64,000 bases of DNA from Sphingomonadales bacterium 39-57-19 (GTDB lineage: Bacteria > Pseudomonadota > Alphaproteobacteria > Sphingomonadales > Sphingomonadaceae), in NCBI GenBank assembly GCA_002282385.1, contig NCJG01000001.1, forward strand, positions 637,175 to 701,174, read 5' to 3'. The position numbers were made by a program, and so were the translations under genes. The notes below the pieces were generated by a model. The model ran no database searches. It saw nothing but the letters and a program-made list of their open reading frames with translations, and was not told where the DNA came from. Each line of letters begins with the position of its first letter. Within the stretch, counting starts at the first letter, position 1. This document shows positions 47,062 through 56,775 of this stretch, piece after piece.

Positions 47062-49578
47062 TTAATATATTCCGCCCTCTTGCTGGATAAACTCCTGATC
47101 GCGCTTTGTCCCGACGCTGGTGCTCGCCGATGTCGACGATCGCGTTGCGCTATTGGACTGCGCCTCGGATGCTTCCTTGGGCTTGTCTTCGCGGGCCGCT
47201 AGCTCCTCTTGGCGAATGGAGCGCTTCGGTTCGGTCTCGGCCTTGAATGCTTCCCAAATCACCGCGCTCATGGGGTCTCTGCCCGGCCAAGCGCCATAGA
47301 CGCGCTTGCCGCTCTTTCGGTCGATGCGCACCAGCCGGGTTCCCGCGGGCGCGATAAACGGTGTCTTTGGCATGCCGGCCATTGCGGACCGCGCAAATTG
47401 TTTGAAGATCGGTGCCGCAAGTGAACTACCCTGCGCATAGCCACCCATATTTCGCGGCTGATCAAAGCCCAAATAGAGCCCTGCGACCAGATGCGGCGAC
47501 CCACCAATAAACCATACGTTGGTGGGGCCAGTTGTCGTGCCGGTCTTGCCAAATAACGGGCGATCCAACTCGCGCAATGTGACCGCTGTGCCGCGTTCAA
47601 TGACGCCTTCAAGCATGTGCACGACTTGATAAGCGGTAATTGGGTCTATGACCTGCTTACCCGCGGCGGCAAAGCGCGGCATTGGCTTGCCGTCCCAATC
47701 CTTTACGCGGCAGCCCTTGCAAGGGGTCCATTTGGCCGGAAAAATGACTTTACCTTTGCGGTTCTGCGCAAAATCGATGAGCGTCGGCTTCAATTCGCGG
47801 CCGTGATTGACCAGCATCGAATAAGCATTGACCATCTTCAGCACGGTGGTGTCACCCGCACCCAAGGCATAAGAGAGATATTCTGGATAATCGCCGATGC
47901 CGAAATCGCGGAAGGTGTCGGTCACATTGTCCATGCCCGATTCCGCCGCAGCACGCACCGTCATCAGGTTGCGCGATTGCTCCAACCCCCAACGCATCGT
48001 TTGCGGTCCTGCGCCATTACCAGTGAAGTTTCGGAAGCATTTTTGGCCGAGCGATGCCCCTTGCCACACGCAATATGGTCCATCGACAATGATAGATGTC
48101 GGCGTCATGCCGTTATCAAGCGCTGTCGCATAGACGAATGGCTTGATCGTAGAACCTGGCTGACGTTGCGCCTGTGTTGCGCGGTTAAAGCTGGAAATTC
48201 GGTTATCAAAACCGCCTTGGATCGCCAAAACGCGGCCATTCAGTGGGTTTTGCACCACCATGCCGCCGCCGACTTCTGGAACGCTGCGCACGGCGTAGCT
48301 ATTCGTACCATTTGGCGCGACAGCGATAACATCGCCCGCTTTCATCGCCGATGGAGCGCCGTCTAACTGCGCAATGCTGCCATCGGCAAAGCCCACTTTG
48401 CCTTTGCCCAAAGCAACGCCAGCGCGCCATTGGGCGTAATCAATGGCAATATTGGTCGCTGCAAATCGTGACGCCCATTTGTCGTCCGACACGTCGATCG
48501 TGCCCATATTGGCTTTCCACGCTTTGCCGGCGTTATAACGTAGCAAACCGTCGCGCAGTGCTTGGGTCGCAAGTATCTGATAATCGGCGTTCATCGATGA
48601 ACGTACCCACAGACCGCCTGAATAGACGCTATAGGGTCCGTCGGCATCGGTTTCACCAAAGCGCTCAATCAGTTGGCGGCGAACCTCTTCGGCGAAATAT
48701 CCGCCGACATTTTTATATCCGGTACCGCGCTGCGCAACAAGGCCAAGCGGCTGGGCACGGGCAGACACGAGTTGCGCGTCGGTGATCCATTCATTCTTAC
48801 GCATTTCGCCCAGCACCCAGTTGCGACGGGCAATGGCAAGCTGTGCGTTCTTTGTGCGACCATAACGTTCCGGCGCCTTGGGCAAGATGGCAAGGAATGC
48901 CATTTCATGCAGTTGAAGTTGGTCCACGCTTTTCGCGAAATAGGCCTGCGCTGCGGCTTCCACGCCGAACGCCTGCCGACCGAGCGCAATTTCGTTGAGG
49001 TATAGCGACAGGATCTGCGGCTTGGTCAGCGCGCTTTCAATACGCTTGGCCAAAATCGCTTCTTTGACCTTGCGGGTGTAACTATACTCGTTCGTCAGCA
49101 ACAGGTTTTTGGCGACCTGCTGCGTTATCGTCGACGCACCGCGCGAGCGTTTGCTGCTGAAAATATTGTCAAAAATCGCCGAAACGATACCGGGATAATC
49201 GATACCGCCATGGCTGAAGAATGTTTTATCTTCTGCAGCGAGATAGGCCCGGACCAGTAATTTGGGGAAGTCGGCATATTCCAGCTGAACGCGCCGTTCG
49301 CGGGCGTAGCTGTGAAATGGTTCTCCGTTAACGTCGCGCACCACCGTTGGCAGCGGCGATTCATATTCGATCAATGCCTCTGCATCTGGAAGATTGCGCG
49401 CAAAAAGCACCCAAAAGAGCATGAGAAACAGGACAAATGCGCCAACCGCGTAGGTCGCGCGCCGAAAACGTTTACTTTGCCACCAGCCCTGCCACTTGCC
49501 GATAAATCCTTCGGCTTCGCGTTTCAGCCTGTAGCTGATCGCAGTTGGCTCTTCGGTGGTCGGAGACGAGTTATTCAT
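47062..49578 (-). CDS. mrcA: Penicillin-binding protein 1A (class A, bifunctional)
   Basis: Peptidoglycan glycosyltransferase plus transpeptidase in the inner membrane. One membrane span near residues 42-60 follows a cytoplasmic start. The GT51 domain has catalytic Glu116 in AAEDKTFFSHGGIDYPG and RGASTITQQVAKNLLL. The transpeptidase has SxxK in QPGSTIKPFVYA (near residue 475), SRN near 540 and KTGTT near 677. The C-terminal tail (about 60 residues) is polar and low complexity. Length 838 is normal. The amidase gene lies 82 bases upstream on the same strand, so a cell-wall pair is encoded here. Confidence 0.95.
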   Translation of the reverse strand: MNNSSPTTEEPTAISYRLKREAEGFIGKWQGWWQSKRFRRATYAVGAFVLFLMLFWVLFARNLPDAEALIEYESPLPTVVRDVNGEPFHSYARERRVQLEYADFPKLLVRAYLAAEDKTFFSHGGIDYPGIVSAIFDNIFSSKRSRGASTITQQVAKNLLLTNEYSYTRKVKEAILAKRIESALTKPQILSLYLNEIALGRQAFGVEAAAQAYFAKSVDQLQLHEMAFLAILPKAPERYGRTKNAQLAIARRNWVLGEMRKNEWITDAQLVSARAQPLGLVAQRGTGYKNVGGYFAEEVRRQLIERFGETDADGPYSVYSGGLWVRSSMNADYQILATQALRDGLLRYNAGKAWKANMGTIDVSDDKWASRFAATNIAIDYAQWRAGVALGKGKVGFADGSIAQLDGAPSAMKAGDVIAVAPNGTNSYAVRSVPEVGGGMVVQNPLNGRVLAIQGGFDNRISSFNRATQAQRQPGSTIKPFVYATALDNGMTPTSIIVDGPYCVWQGASLGQKCFRNFTGNGAGPQTMRWGLEQSRNLMTVRAAAESGMDNVTDTFRDFGIGDYPEYLSYALGAGDTTVLKMVNAYSMLVNHGRELKPTLIDFAQNRKGKVIFPAKWTPCKGCRVKDWDGKPMPRFAAAGKQVIDPITAYQVVHMLEGVIERGTAVTLRELDRPLFGKTGTTTGPTNVWFIGGSPHLVAGLYLGFDQPRNMGGYAQGSSLAAPIFKQFARSAMAGMPKTPFIAPAGTRLVRIDRKSGKRVYGAWPGRDPMSAVIWEAFKAETEPKRSIRQEELAAREDKPKEASEAQSNSATRSSTSASTSVGTKRDQEFIQQEGGIY

Positions 49579-49660
49579 TACCGGCCCTCTCTAGCCGATT
49601 TGCCGGACAGGTCCAGAATCTTGTTCTGTAACTTGGCGCGATTTTTATCGCACCGGCTGG

Positions 49661-50635
49661 TTATCGGGTCACGATCCTGCGTGCAAAGTGGATCTGAATG
49701 GCATTTGCCACTGCCCGTGCGACTTTTTGACGTCCGGTCGATGATGCCAGAAAGCTGACATCGGATGCATTGCTCAGATAACCCGTTTCGAACAAAACGG
49801 ACGGCGTGTCGGGCGCATTGAGCACAATAAACGACGCAAAGCGGTGCGAATTTCCTCGGATACGCATGTTCGGTGTTGCCTCACGCAGCAACAGCTTTGC
49901 GAAATCGGCAGACACATTCATGGTTTCGCGCTGCGTCAGGTCAATGAGGATTGACGACACATTGGCATCAGCACCGCCCAGATTAACGCCGTTGAGGATG
50001 TTCGCCTTGTTTTCGCGGGCAGCAAGCCGTTGCGCCTCGCGATCGGACGCAATTTCGGACAGCGTATAGACGGTGCCGCCGCTGGCTTGCGGGTTTTCGG
50101 CGCTGTCCGCGTGAATAGAGATGAACAGGTCGGCATTCAGCTTGCGTGCGATCTGGTATCTGTCCTGCAACACGATAAATTTATCGCTGTCCCGCGTTAA
50201 CGCGACACGGACACGGCCGCTTTTGAGCATTTCATCACGCACCGCTTTAGCAATTGCCAATGTGACGTCTTTTTCGCGCTGCCCGCCATGTGGACTGATC
50301 GCGCCCGGGTCATGACCGCCATGCCCCGCGTCAATGACTACAAGGGGTAGGCTTACATCCGCAGGGCCGCTTATTTTCGGCAAGCCTTTGCCAACGTTCG
50401 AGCGAATGGGTGCGGTCACTTGGTAACGCCGCTGCAGCGGCTCCGCGCGAAATTGCACTGATGGCGCGATTTGGGTGGGCCGCGGTCCTAATATTCCCTG
50501 CACCGAAACGTGCTGAATGGCGCTGCCAATCGCGGGGGACGCGAAAACCGGCAAGGTGGCAAAAAGCGCAGCAGCGCCTATATAGTACTTAGGGGTTCTA
50601 GCCCTTGCCCTCGTCCAGAAAATTTTTTCGCCCAC
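49661..50635 (-). CDS. N-acetylmuramoyl-L-alanine amidase (AmiC-like)
   Basis: Periplasmic zinc amidase that removes peptide stems and helps daughter cells separate. Amidase_3 motifs are complete: VVIDAGHGGHDPGAISPHGGQREKDV (zinc His105 and Glu near 121), ISIHADSA and SVLFETGYLSNASD with the catalytic Glu. The N terminus has a hydrophobic export segment (about residues 17-35); the AMIN domain is missing, so the 324-residue protein must be localised another way. It precedes the PBP1A gene in the same direction. Confidence 0.92.
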   Translation of the reverse strand: MGEKIFWTRARARTPKYYIGAAALFATLPVFASPAIGSAIQHVSVQGILGPRPTQIAPSVQFRAEPLQRRYQVTAPIRSNVGKGLPKISGPADVSLPLVVIDAGHGGHDPGAISPHGGQREKDVTLAIAKAVRDEMLKSGRVRVALTRDSDKFIVLQDRYQIARKLNADLFISIHADSAENPQASGGTVYTLSEIASDREAQRLAARENKANILNGVNLGGADANVSSILIDLTQRETMNVSADFAKLLLREATPNMRIRGNSHRFASFIVLNAPDTPSVLFETGYLSNASDVSFLASSTGRQKVARAVANAIQIHFARRIVTR

Positions 50636-51117
50636 GCCCCGGCTCCGCCTACCTGATGAATGGATATTAAGGCTTGGGCGGGAAAGGCTGGTGTCCAGAC
50701 GAGGTTAATGGCGCATTAAGGCTAAAAACCGGTTTTTCCGTCCATAATAGCAAGCTATTTCGCGCGATGCCCTTGCCGACAACCTGCAGGAGTGCTAGCG
50801 AATAGCTACAGGGAATTTCATCTGACCTTCCCGCCAATCCGCCTTCGGTTCTTTTCCGCTCGGCACATTAACAGGTTGACGCTGCATGAGGCATGATATT
50901 TCTACCAACGCCGCCCGCATAGGGACTGGCGCATGGGCTGGAAATCAAGCGCGCGCGATACACGCCCGCCATGCACAAGCAGCAGACGCAATTCTTTCAT
51001 TCCCACCATATCGCCTTGCCGACAGGAGCGCTTCGCGTCCCGTCTGGCATTGCATCAACAATAAAGCGAGCGGCCTTTGGCTGACAACCGGGCGCCATGC
51101 TCGCTGGAGTAATATCA
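50636..51117. other. Intergenic region with the long rne leader
   Basis: 482 bases between the divergent amidase and rne starts. I see no convincing gene. Notable elements are a 14-bp perfect palindrome of AAAAACC/GGTTTTT (50724-50737) and an inverted repeat AGCTATT(T)CGC / GCGAATAGCT (50753-50763 with 50798-50807). There is also a possible -35 TTGACG at 50876 with a weak AT-rich -10 near 50897. A GGAG site just upstream fixes the rne start at 51118. A long structured leader suits known RNase E feedback control of its own mRNA, which is an inference here. Confidence 0.5.
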
Positions 51118-53763
51118 ATGACAACGCGTATGCTAATCGATGCGCGGCACCGGGAGGAAACCCGGGTCGCAGTCGTCACAGGAAACCAGATTGAGGAATT
51201 TGATTTTGAATCGGCCGAGCACAAGCAGCTCAAAGGCAATATCTACCTCGCAAAAGTAACAAGAGTTGAACCTTCGCTTCAAGCGGCGTTCGTAGACTAT
51301 GGTGGCAATCGCCACGGCTTTTTGGCGTTTGCCGAAATCCACCCCGATTATTACCAGATCCCACGCGAAGACCGCGAGCGTTTGTTGGCTGAAGAAGCCG
51401 AAGCCGCCGCTGAAGAAGCTGCGCTGCGTGAGCAGGAAGAGGAAGAAAGCGACGAGCCTTCGGACATCATGCAGGGTTCTGCAGAGCGCGAAGACGACTC
51501 TACTGACCTGATTGAAGTCGATAGCGACGACAGTGTCGACACCATCGACATGACCGAGGGCGAAGAACCCGACCTTGGCAGCAATGGCGACGATGCGTCA
51601 GACGAAGGCGAAGGCGAGCGCGGCGAAAATGGCCGCAACAACCGCCGTCGTCGTGGCCGTGGTGGTCGCAATGGCGAAGCCCGCGCACCAAAGGCCAGCG
51701 ACGAAGTCCGTGCAAAGCGCATGAACTTGCGTCGCCGCTACAAAATTCAGGACGTCATTCATCGCCGTCAAGTTTTGCTGGTACAGGTTGTAAAGGAAGA
51801 GCGCGGCAATAAGGGCGCTGCTCTGACGACATATCTCAGCCTTGCCGGTCGTTATTGCGTTCTGATGCCAAATACGTCGCATGGCGGCGGTATCAGCCGT
51901 AAAATCCACAGCGCGGCGGACCGTAAGCGCCTGAAATCGATTATTTCGGACCTGACGTTGCCATCCACCATGGGTTGCATCATCCGCACCGCCGGCCTCG
52001 CGCGCACGAAGCCTGAAATCAAGCGCGACTTTGATTATCTCGCGCGCCTTTGGGACGAAATTCGTGAGCGTACACTTCGTGGTGCAGCACCGATGCTGAT
52101 CCACACCGACAGCGACCTCATCAAGCGTGCCATCCGTGATATCTATAATAAGGACATTGACGAGGTATTCGTCGAGGGGCCTGACGGATATAAAGCCGCG
52201 AAGGATTTCATGAAGCTGCTGATGCCAAGCCACGCAAAACGCGTGCAGCATTATGCAGACCCGGTTCCGCTGTTCCAGCGTTACCACGTCGAAGATCAGC
52301 TGAACGCCATGTATCAGCCCATCGTCCAGTTGAAGTCGGGTGGCTATATCGTCATCAATCCGACCGAAGCTTTGGTATCGATCGACATCAACTCAGGCCG
52401 TTCAACCAAAGAACATGGCATTGAGCAAACCGCGCTTTCTACCAATTTGGAAGCTGCACGCGAGATTGCCCGTCAATTGCGCCTGCGCGACATGGCTGGC
52501 CTGGTCGTCATCGACTTCATCGACATGGAGCATCATTCGAACGCCCGTAAAGTCGAGCGCGCGATGAAGGAAGCGTTGAAACACGACCGTGCCCGTATTC
52601 AGGTCGGCCGTATTTCGAGCTTTGGTTTGATGGAAATGAGCCGCCAGCGTTTGCGCACCGGCGTGCTCGAAGCATCCACCCGCGAATGTCCGCATTGTGA
52701 AGGCACTGGCCTTGTCCGCACAGCATCGTCTGCTGCTCTGTCCGCCCTACGTCTCATCGAAGATGAAGCGGCAAAGGGCCATGGCAGCCAGATCGTTCTG
52801 CAGGCGAGCCAAGAAGCCACAATCTACTGCCTCAACAACAAGCGTGCCGAACTGGCCGCGATTGAAGAGCGCTACCACGTCCGCGTGCTGATTGTACCCA
52901 ATGGCGAAACCGAAGGCGCAAAGCTTGCCGTATCGAGCTCCGGTCCACGCCCAGAGCGGCCAGCCGCATTGCCGCCAATTATCGACATCGAAGAAGATGA
53001 TATCGACGACGAAATCGACGATTTCGACGACGAAGTCGAAGCCGAAGAAGCTGAACGCGAACCACGCCGTGCGCGTGAAGAGCGTCCACGCGAAGAAGGC
53101 GAAGGTGGTGAAGGCCGCAAGCGTAAACGTCGTCGTGGACGTCGTGGTGGCAAGGGCCGTGATCGCGATGGCCGTCCGGAAGGCGAAGATGCTGTTGCCG
53201 GTGAGAACACCACTGCAGATCGTCCAGAAGGCGAAAGCAACGCTGAAACAGTCCAGGCTGACGGCGATGTCGAAGGCGAAGCCAAGCCAAGGGCCCGTCG
53301 TGGTCGCCGTGGCGGCAGAGGCCGTGATCGCGACCGTGAAACGGGTGCAGTTGAAGCATCAACAGAAGTGCCAGCCGTAGCCGCAACTGAAGTTGCGGAA
53401 GCGCCTGTCGAAGCACCCGCAAAGCCAAAGCGTGCAAGCCGGGCGAAGCCAAAGGCTGAAAAGGTTGTTGTTGAAGCCGATGCACCGGAAGCGAAAGCCA
53501 CTGAAGCGCCAAGCGCGGCCGAAGAAGCACCCGCTGCCAAAGCAAAGGCACCCGCAAAGCCACGCAGCCGTGCAAAAGCACCGGTAGCTGAAGCTGAAGC
53601 GGTAGCTGACGAAACGGCGGAGGCTCCAAAGGCCAAAGCCAAGGCGCCGCGCAAGAAAGCCGCTGCCAAAGATGTTGCACAGGATGTAACATCAACGACC
53701 GAAGCTGGCGGGGCCGACGATGGCCCGCCACGTTCAGGTTGGTGGCAACGCACGTTCGGTTAA
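51118..53763 (+). CDS. rne: Ribonuclease E
   Basis: Endoribonuclease for mRNA decay and rRNA/tRNA maturation, and scaffold of the degradosome; 881 residues. The start at 51118 has a GGAG site. The S1 domain begins at residue 37 and is split by an acidic then Arg-rich insertion at about 85-205, a typical alphaproteobacterial trait. The DNase I-like catalytic core has IDINSGRSTKE near 420 and LVVIDFIDM. The Zn-link is ECPHCEGTG (Cys524, Cys527). After residue 620 comes an unstructured tail: acidic, then Arg/Gly-rich (RKRKRRRGRRGGKGRDRDG) and finally Ala/Lys/Glu repeats, the expected place for RNA and partner binding. Confidence 0.96.
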   Translation: MTTRMLIDARHREETRVAVVTGNQIEEFDFESAEHKQLKGNIYLAKVTRVEPSLQAAFVDYGGNRHGFLAFAEIHPDYYQIPREDRERLLAEEAEAAAEEAALREQEEEESDEPSDIMQGSAEREDDSTDLIEVDSDDSVDTIDMTEGEEPDLGSNGDDASDEGEGERGENGRNNRRRRGRGGRNGEARAPKASDEVRAKRMNLRRRYKIQDVIHRRQVLLVQVVKEERGNKGAALTTYLSLAGRYCVLMPNTSHGGGISRKIHSAADRKRLKSIISDLTLPSTMGCIIRTAGLARTKPEIKRDFDYLARLWDEIRERTLRGAAPMLIHTDSDLIKRAIRDIYNKDIDEVFVEGPDGYKAAKDFMKLLMPSHAKRVQHYADPVPLFQRYHVEDQLNAMYQPIVQLKSGGYIVINPTEALVSIDINSGRSTKEHGIEQTALSTNLEAAREIARQLRLRDMAGLVVIDFIDMEHHSNARKVERAMKEALKHDRARIQVGRISSFGLMEMSRQRLRTGVLEASTRECPHCEGTGLVRTASSAALSALRLIEDEAAKGHGSQIVLQASQEATIYCLNNKRAELAAIEERYHVRVLIVPNGETEGAKLAVSSSGPRPERPAALPPIIDIEEDDIDDEIDDFDDEVEAEEAEREPRRAREERPREEGEGGEGRKRKRRRGRRGGKGRDRDGRPEGEDAVAGENTTADRPEGESNAETVQADGDVEGEAKPRARRGRRGGRGRDRDRETGAVEASTEVPAVAATEVAEAPVEAPAKPKRASRAKPKAEKVVVEADAPEAKATEAPSAAEEAPAAKAKAPAKPRSRAKAPVAEAEAVADETAEAPKAKAKAPRKKAAAKDVAQDVTSTTEAGGADDGPPRSGWWQRTFG

Positions 53764-53787
53764 ACCCGATTTACTGTTTCCACATAG

Positions 53788-53820
53788 CCCCGCCGGTCAT
53801 GGACTGGCGGGGTTTTGTTT
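53788..53820 (+). terminator. Intrinsic terminator after rne
   Basis: CCCCGCCGGTC pairs with GACTGGCGGGG (11 bp with one G-T pair, loop ATG), followed by TTTTGTTT. It begins 25 bases past the rne stop. It lies within the leader of the downstream protease gene, which therefore needs its own promoter. Confidence 0.85.
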
Positions 53821-53870
53821 TGCCCAACTTCTTCATTGCGCGTTCATCCAGTTCGCGCCATTCACTGCAT

Positions 53871-55238
53871 ATGAACAATTCTGTATTTCGTGCCCTGCGA
53901 ACAGCATTGGTGCTATTTCTTGCCATATGGATATCCGTGCGCCCGGTTATGGCGCAGTCCATTTTGCGCGATGCTGAAACCGAAGCTTTTTTCAAAGAAA
54001 TTTCCGCGCCATTGATTACCGCGGCCGGGCTTGACCCGAACAATGTCGACATCATCCTGATCAATGACAAATCCATCAATGCATTCGTTGCGGGCGGGCA
54101 AGCAGTCTATCTGCACAGTGGATTGATTGACGCCGCGACCACCGCAAACGAAGTGCAAGGCGTGATTGCGCACGAGCTTGGGCATGTCGTCGGCGGCCAT
54201 GCCGTGCGCTTCGACGAAGGCGCTTCGGTCGCGAGCGGCATCAGCATTGCCAGCTTGATACTTGCCGCTGCGGCCATGGCGGCTGGCGCGGGCGAAGCTG
54301 GCATGGGCATATTATCCGCGGGCCAGCAAGCCGCGATGGGCAAGTTCCTTGCCTATAGCCGTGGACAAGAAGGCACAGCCGATGCGTCTGGCGCGCAATA
54401 TCTCTCTACCGCAGGCATTTCGGGCCGTGGCTCCATCAGCTTTTTCAAAAAGCTACAGAATTTCGAATTCCGCCTCGGCATCCCGCAAGAGGACAGCTAT
54501 GGCCGCACCCACCCCTTGTCGGGCGAACGTATTTCGGTGCTGCAGGACAAATATTCCGCCGATCCGGCGTGGGATGCACCGCTAAATCCGAAGTGGGAGA
54601 GTGATTTCAAACGGATCAAGGCAAAGCTGACGGGCTATCTGTCGGACCCGACGGCAACGATGCGCGATTATCCCGAAAGCGACAAAAGTGTGCCTGCCCG
54701 CTATGCCCGTGCCTATGCGTGGCATAAGTCTGCCTATCCGCAAAAGGCGCTGGATGAATCATCGGCACTCGTCGCGTCCGCCCCCGAAGATCCCTATTTC
54801 CTTGAATTGCATGGGCAAATATTGCTCGAATCCGGCCGCCCAGCAGACGCGATTATACCGTTACGCAAAGCGGTGAGCCTCACGGGAAATCAGCCGCTGA
54901 TCGCCGCCATATTCGGGCATGCGTTGATTGCAACCGAGGATAAGACAAAACTTGATGAGGCGGCTCAGGTGCTGAAAGCCGCCGTCACCAAAGATAATCA
55001 AAATCCTTTTGCCTGGTACCAATTGGGCGTCGTTTACGAACAAAAGGGCGATAGCGCGCGCGCGGCCCTCGCCAGTGCGGAGCGTTACTTGATGGAAGGC
55101 GCGCCGCAATTGGCGTTGCCAAACGCACAAACCGCAATGGCCGGGCTTCCCGAATATTCACCCGATTGGATACGCGCTCAGGATATCAACATGGTGGCCG
55201 AAGCAAAGCTTGCGCAGCTCAAGAAGCGGAGGCGCTGA
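53871..55238 (+). CDS. M48 family metalloprotease with TPR repeats (BepA-like)
   Basis: Periplasmic protease of the BepA/YfgC type that assists or degrades outer-membrane proteins. The start at 53871 is preferred because the first 29 residues are then a signal peptide (VLFLAIWISVRPVMAQ). Zinc-binding HELGH is at 101-105 (VIAHELGHVVGGHAVR), and the third ligand Glu is likely in SRGQEGTADASGAQYL. The C-terminal 190 residues contain TPR-like repeats (RYARAYAWHKSAYPQKALDESSALV...). It sits downstream of the rne terminator and upstream of a DsbA-like gene, which suits an envelope-quality role. Confidence 0.92.
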   Translation: MNNSVFRALRTALVLFLAIWISVRPVMAQSILRDAETEAFFKEISAPLITAAGLDPNNVDIILINDKSINAFVAGGQAVYLHSGLIDAATTANEVQGVIAHELGHVVGGHAVRFDEGASVASGISIASLILAAAAMAAGAGEAGMGILSAGQQAAMGKFLAYSRGQEGTADASGAQYLSTAGISGRGSISFFKKLQNFEFRLGIPQEDSYGRTHPLSGERISVLQDKYSADPAWDAPLNPKWESDFKRIKAKLTGYLSDPTATMRDYPESDKSVPARYARAYAWHKSAYPQKALDESSALVASAPEDPYFLELHGQILLESGRPADAIIPLRKAVSLTGNQPLIAAIFGHALIATEDKTKLDEAAQVLKAAVTKDNQNPFAWYQLGVVYEQKGDSARAALASAERYLMEGAPQLALPNAQTAMAGLPEYSPDWIRAQDINMVAEAKLAQLKKRRR

Positions 55239-55280
55239 ATTGGCTGGCAACGGGGAGCGACGGGGGCTAATCGGGCCGCT

Positions 55281-56090
55281 ATGAACAACCAAATGACGAC
55301 GCGTATGCCGCTTATCCTTATTCTTGCCGCCACACTTTTGCTGGCCGCGATCGGCGCTTATCTGTTTTGGCCAAAAGACGCCGTGTCCGTGCAAGAACCA
55401 GCAGGCGCTGCATCACAGGACGCCGCCAAGGCTGCCGCCGCCGCAGGTATGAGCGCCGACGACCGCAAAGCGACCGAGGCAATCGTACGCGCATATATCT
55501 TGGAAAATCCGGAGATTATTACAGAAGCCATTGGCGTGTTGCAAAAGCGTGAGGCAACGAAGCGCCTCACCGCCGCGGGCGCTAAGCTGACAGTACCCTT
55601 CCCCGGCGCGGAGTTCGGAAATCCCAATGGCGATGTCACGCTCGTCGAGTTTACCGATTATAACTGCGGATACTGCCGCTCCAGCGTTGCAGATGTGCAA
55701 AAGCTTATCGATAGCGACAGCAATATCCGCGTTGTCATCCGCGAGGTCCCGATCCTGAGCGCGACCAGCCGCGATTCAGCCTTATGGGCACTCGCAGCGG
55801 CCAAGCAACGCAAGCATAAGGCATATCATGATGCCATGTTCAGCGGTGGACGCCCTGATGCCCAAAGCATCCGTGCCGCCGCTTCAAAAGCAGGGATGAA
55901 CCTTGCCGCCGCTGAAAAATTCGCAAACTCGCGCGAAGCGATTGCCGAGGTCGAAAGCAACATTGCAATCATGCAGCAAGTTGGCTTTGGCGGCACCCCG
56001 ACCTTCATTATCGGTGACCAGATATTGGAAGGAGCCGTTGGCCTTGATGCCCTAAAAGCCGCAGTCGCGAAAGCGCGTAAAGCGGGTTAA
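55281..56090 (+). CDS. DsbA family thiol-disulfide oxidoreductase
   Basis: Membrane-anchored periplasmic thioredoxin-fold protein, 269 residues. A hydrophobic helix at about 9-28 (PLILILAATLLLAAIGAYLFW) anchors it. A helical stretch (ADDRKATEAIVRAYILENPEIITEAIGVL) is followed by the active site NCGYCRSS (Cys129/Cys132) and the cis-Pro loop GGTPTFI. It resembles the Com1/ScsC-type oxidoreductases with an N-terminal helical arm. It starts 42 bases after the metalloprotease stop and is convergent with rlmE, overlapping its stop by four bases. Confidence 0.9.
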   Translation: MNNQMTTRMPLILILAATLLLAAIGAYLFWPKDAVSVQEPAGAASQDAAKAAAAAGMSADDRKATEAIVRAYILENPEIITEAIGVLQKREATKRLTAAGAKLTVPFPGAEFGNPNGDVTLVEFTDYNCGYCRSSVADVQKLIDSDSNIRVVIREVPILSATSRDSALWALAAAKQRKHKAYHDAMFSGGRPDAQSIRAAASKAGMNLAAAEKFANSREAIAEVESNIAIMQQVGFGGTPTFIIGDQILEGAVGLDALKAAVAKARKAG

Positions 56091-56773
56091 GCTTTCTTTC
56101 CCTGTGCGATCACATACCATTCCACCGATCCTTTGCGGCTTGCCGGCGGCTTGGCGTGTTTGACCGTGGTGAAGTTGTTTTTAAGAATGCTCAGCATCAC
56201 CGGATCGGTTCCCCCCGCAAATACTTTCGCAACAAAATCGCCGCCGGGTTGCAGGACCTGAATAGCAAAATCAACGGCCGCTTCGACCAGGCCCATTGTG
56301 CGTAAATGGTCGGTCTGTTTGTGACCGACGGTGTTCGCCGCCATATCTGACAAGATCAGGTCCGGCGCGCTGCCGAGTTCGGCAATCAGCCTATCCGGCG
56401 CGCTGTCGTGCATGAAATCCATTTGGAGCAACACAACACCTTCAAGCGGGTCGACCGGCAAAAGGTCGATACCCACAATCGCTGCCTTTGGCTGTTGCCT
56501 GCGCACCACTTGTGCCCAGCCGCCCGGCGCGACACCTAAATCGACCACGGCTTTCTTGCCGCGCAATATGTGAAACTTCTCGTCCAACTCGACCAGCTTA
56601 TATGCCGCACGGCTGCGATAGCCCTCGCCATGCGCGCGCTTCACATATGGGTCGTTCAACTGCCGCTCAAGCCAGCGGGTTGATCCAGCAGTGCGCCGCT
56701 TGGCCGTCTTGACCTTCTGTTTACCCGCCAGCGTCCGGCCGGAATCTTTACCACCAAATAAATTGTCTGCCAT
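56087..56773 (-). CDS. rlmE: 23S rRNA (uridine-2'-O)-methyltransferase RlmE
   Basis: Heat-shock-linked SAM methyltransferase (FtsJ/RrmJ) that modifies U2552 of 23S rRNA. The catalytic K-D-K-E is visible in YRSRAAYKLVELDEK, DLILSDMAANTVG, FVAKVFAGG and KGSVEWYVIAQG. The SAM site is VVDLGVAPGGWAQVV. The basic N-terminal part is longer than in E. coli. The 228-residue protein starts two bases after ppx, so both share a transcript. Confidence 0.95.
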   Translation of the reverse strand: MADNLFGGKDSGRTLAGKQKVKTAKRRTAGSTRWLERQLNDPYVKRAHGEGYRSRAAYKLVELDEKFHILRGKKAVVDLGVAPGGWAQVVRRQQPKAAIVGIDLLPVDPLEGVVLLQMDFMHDSAPDRLIAELGSAPDLILSDMAANTVGHKQTDHLRTMGLVEAAVDFAIQVLQPGGDFVAKVFAGGTDPVMLSILKNNFTTVKHAKPPASRKGSVEWYVIAQGKKA

Positions 56774-56775
56774 TT

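Noticed and set aside
52872..53753. 293-codon antisense frame in rne
   Set aside because: Low-complexity Ser/Ala/Arg translation, a by-product of the repetitive Glu/Ala/Arg-rich rne tail read in antisense.
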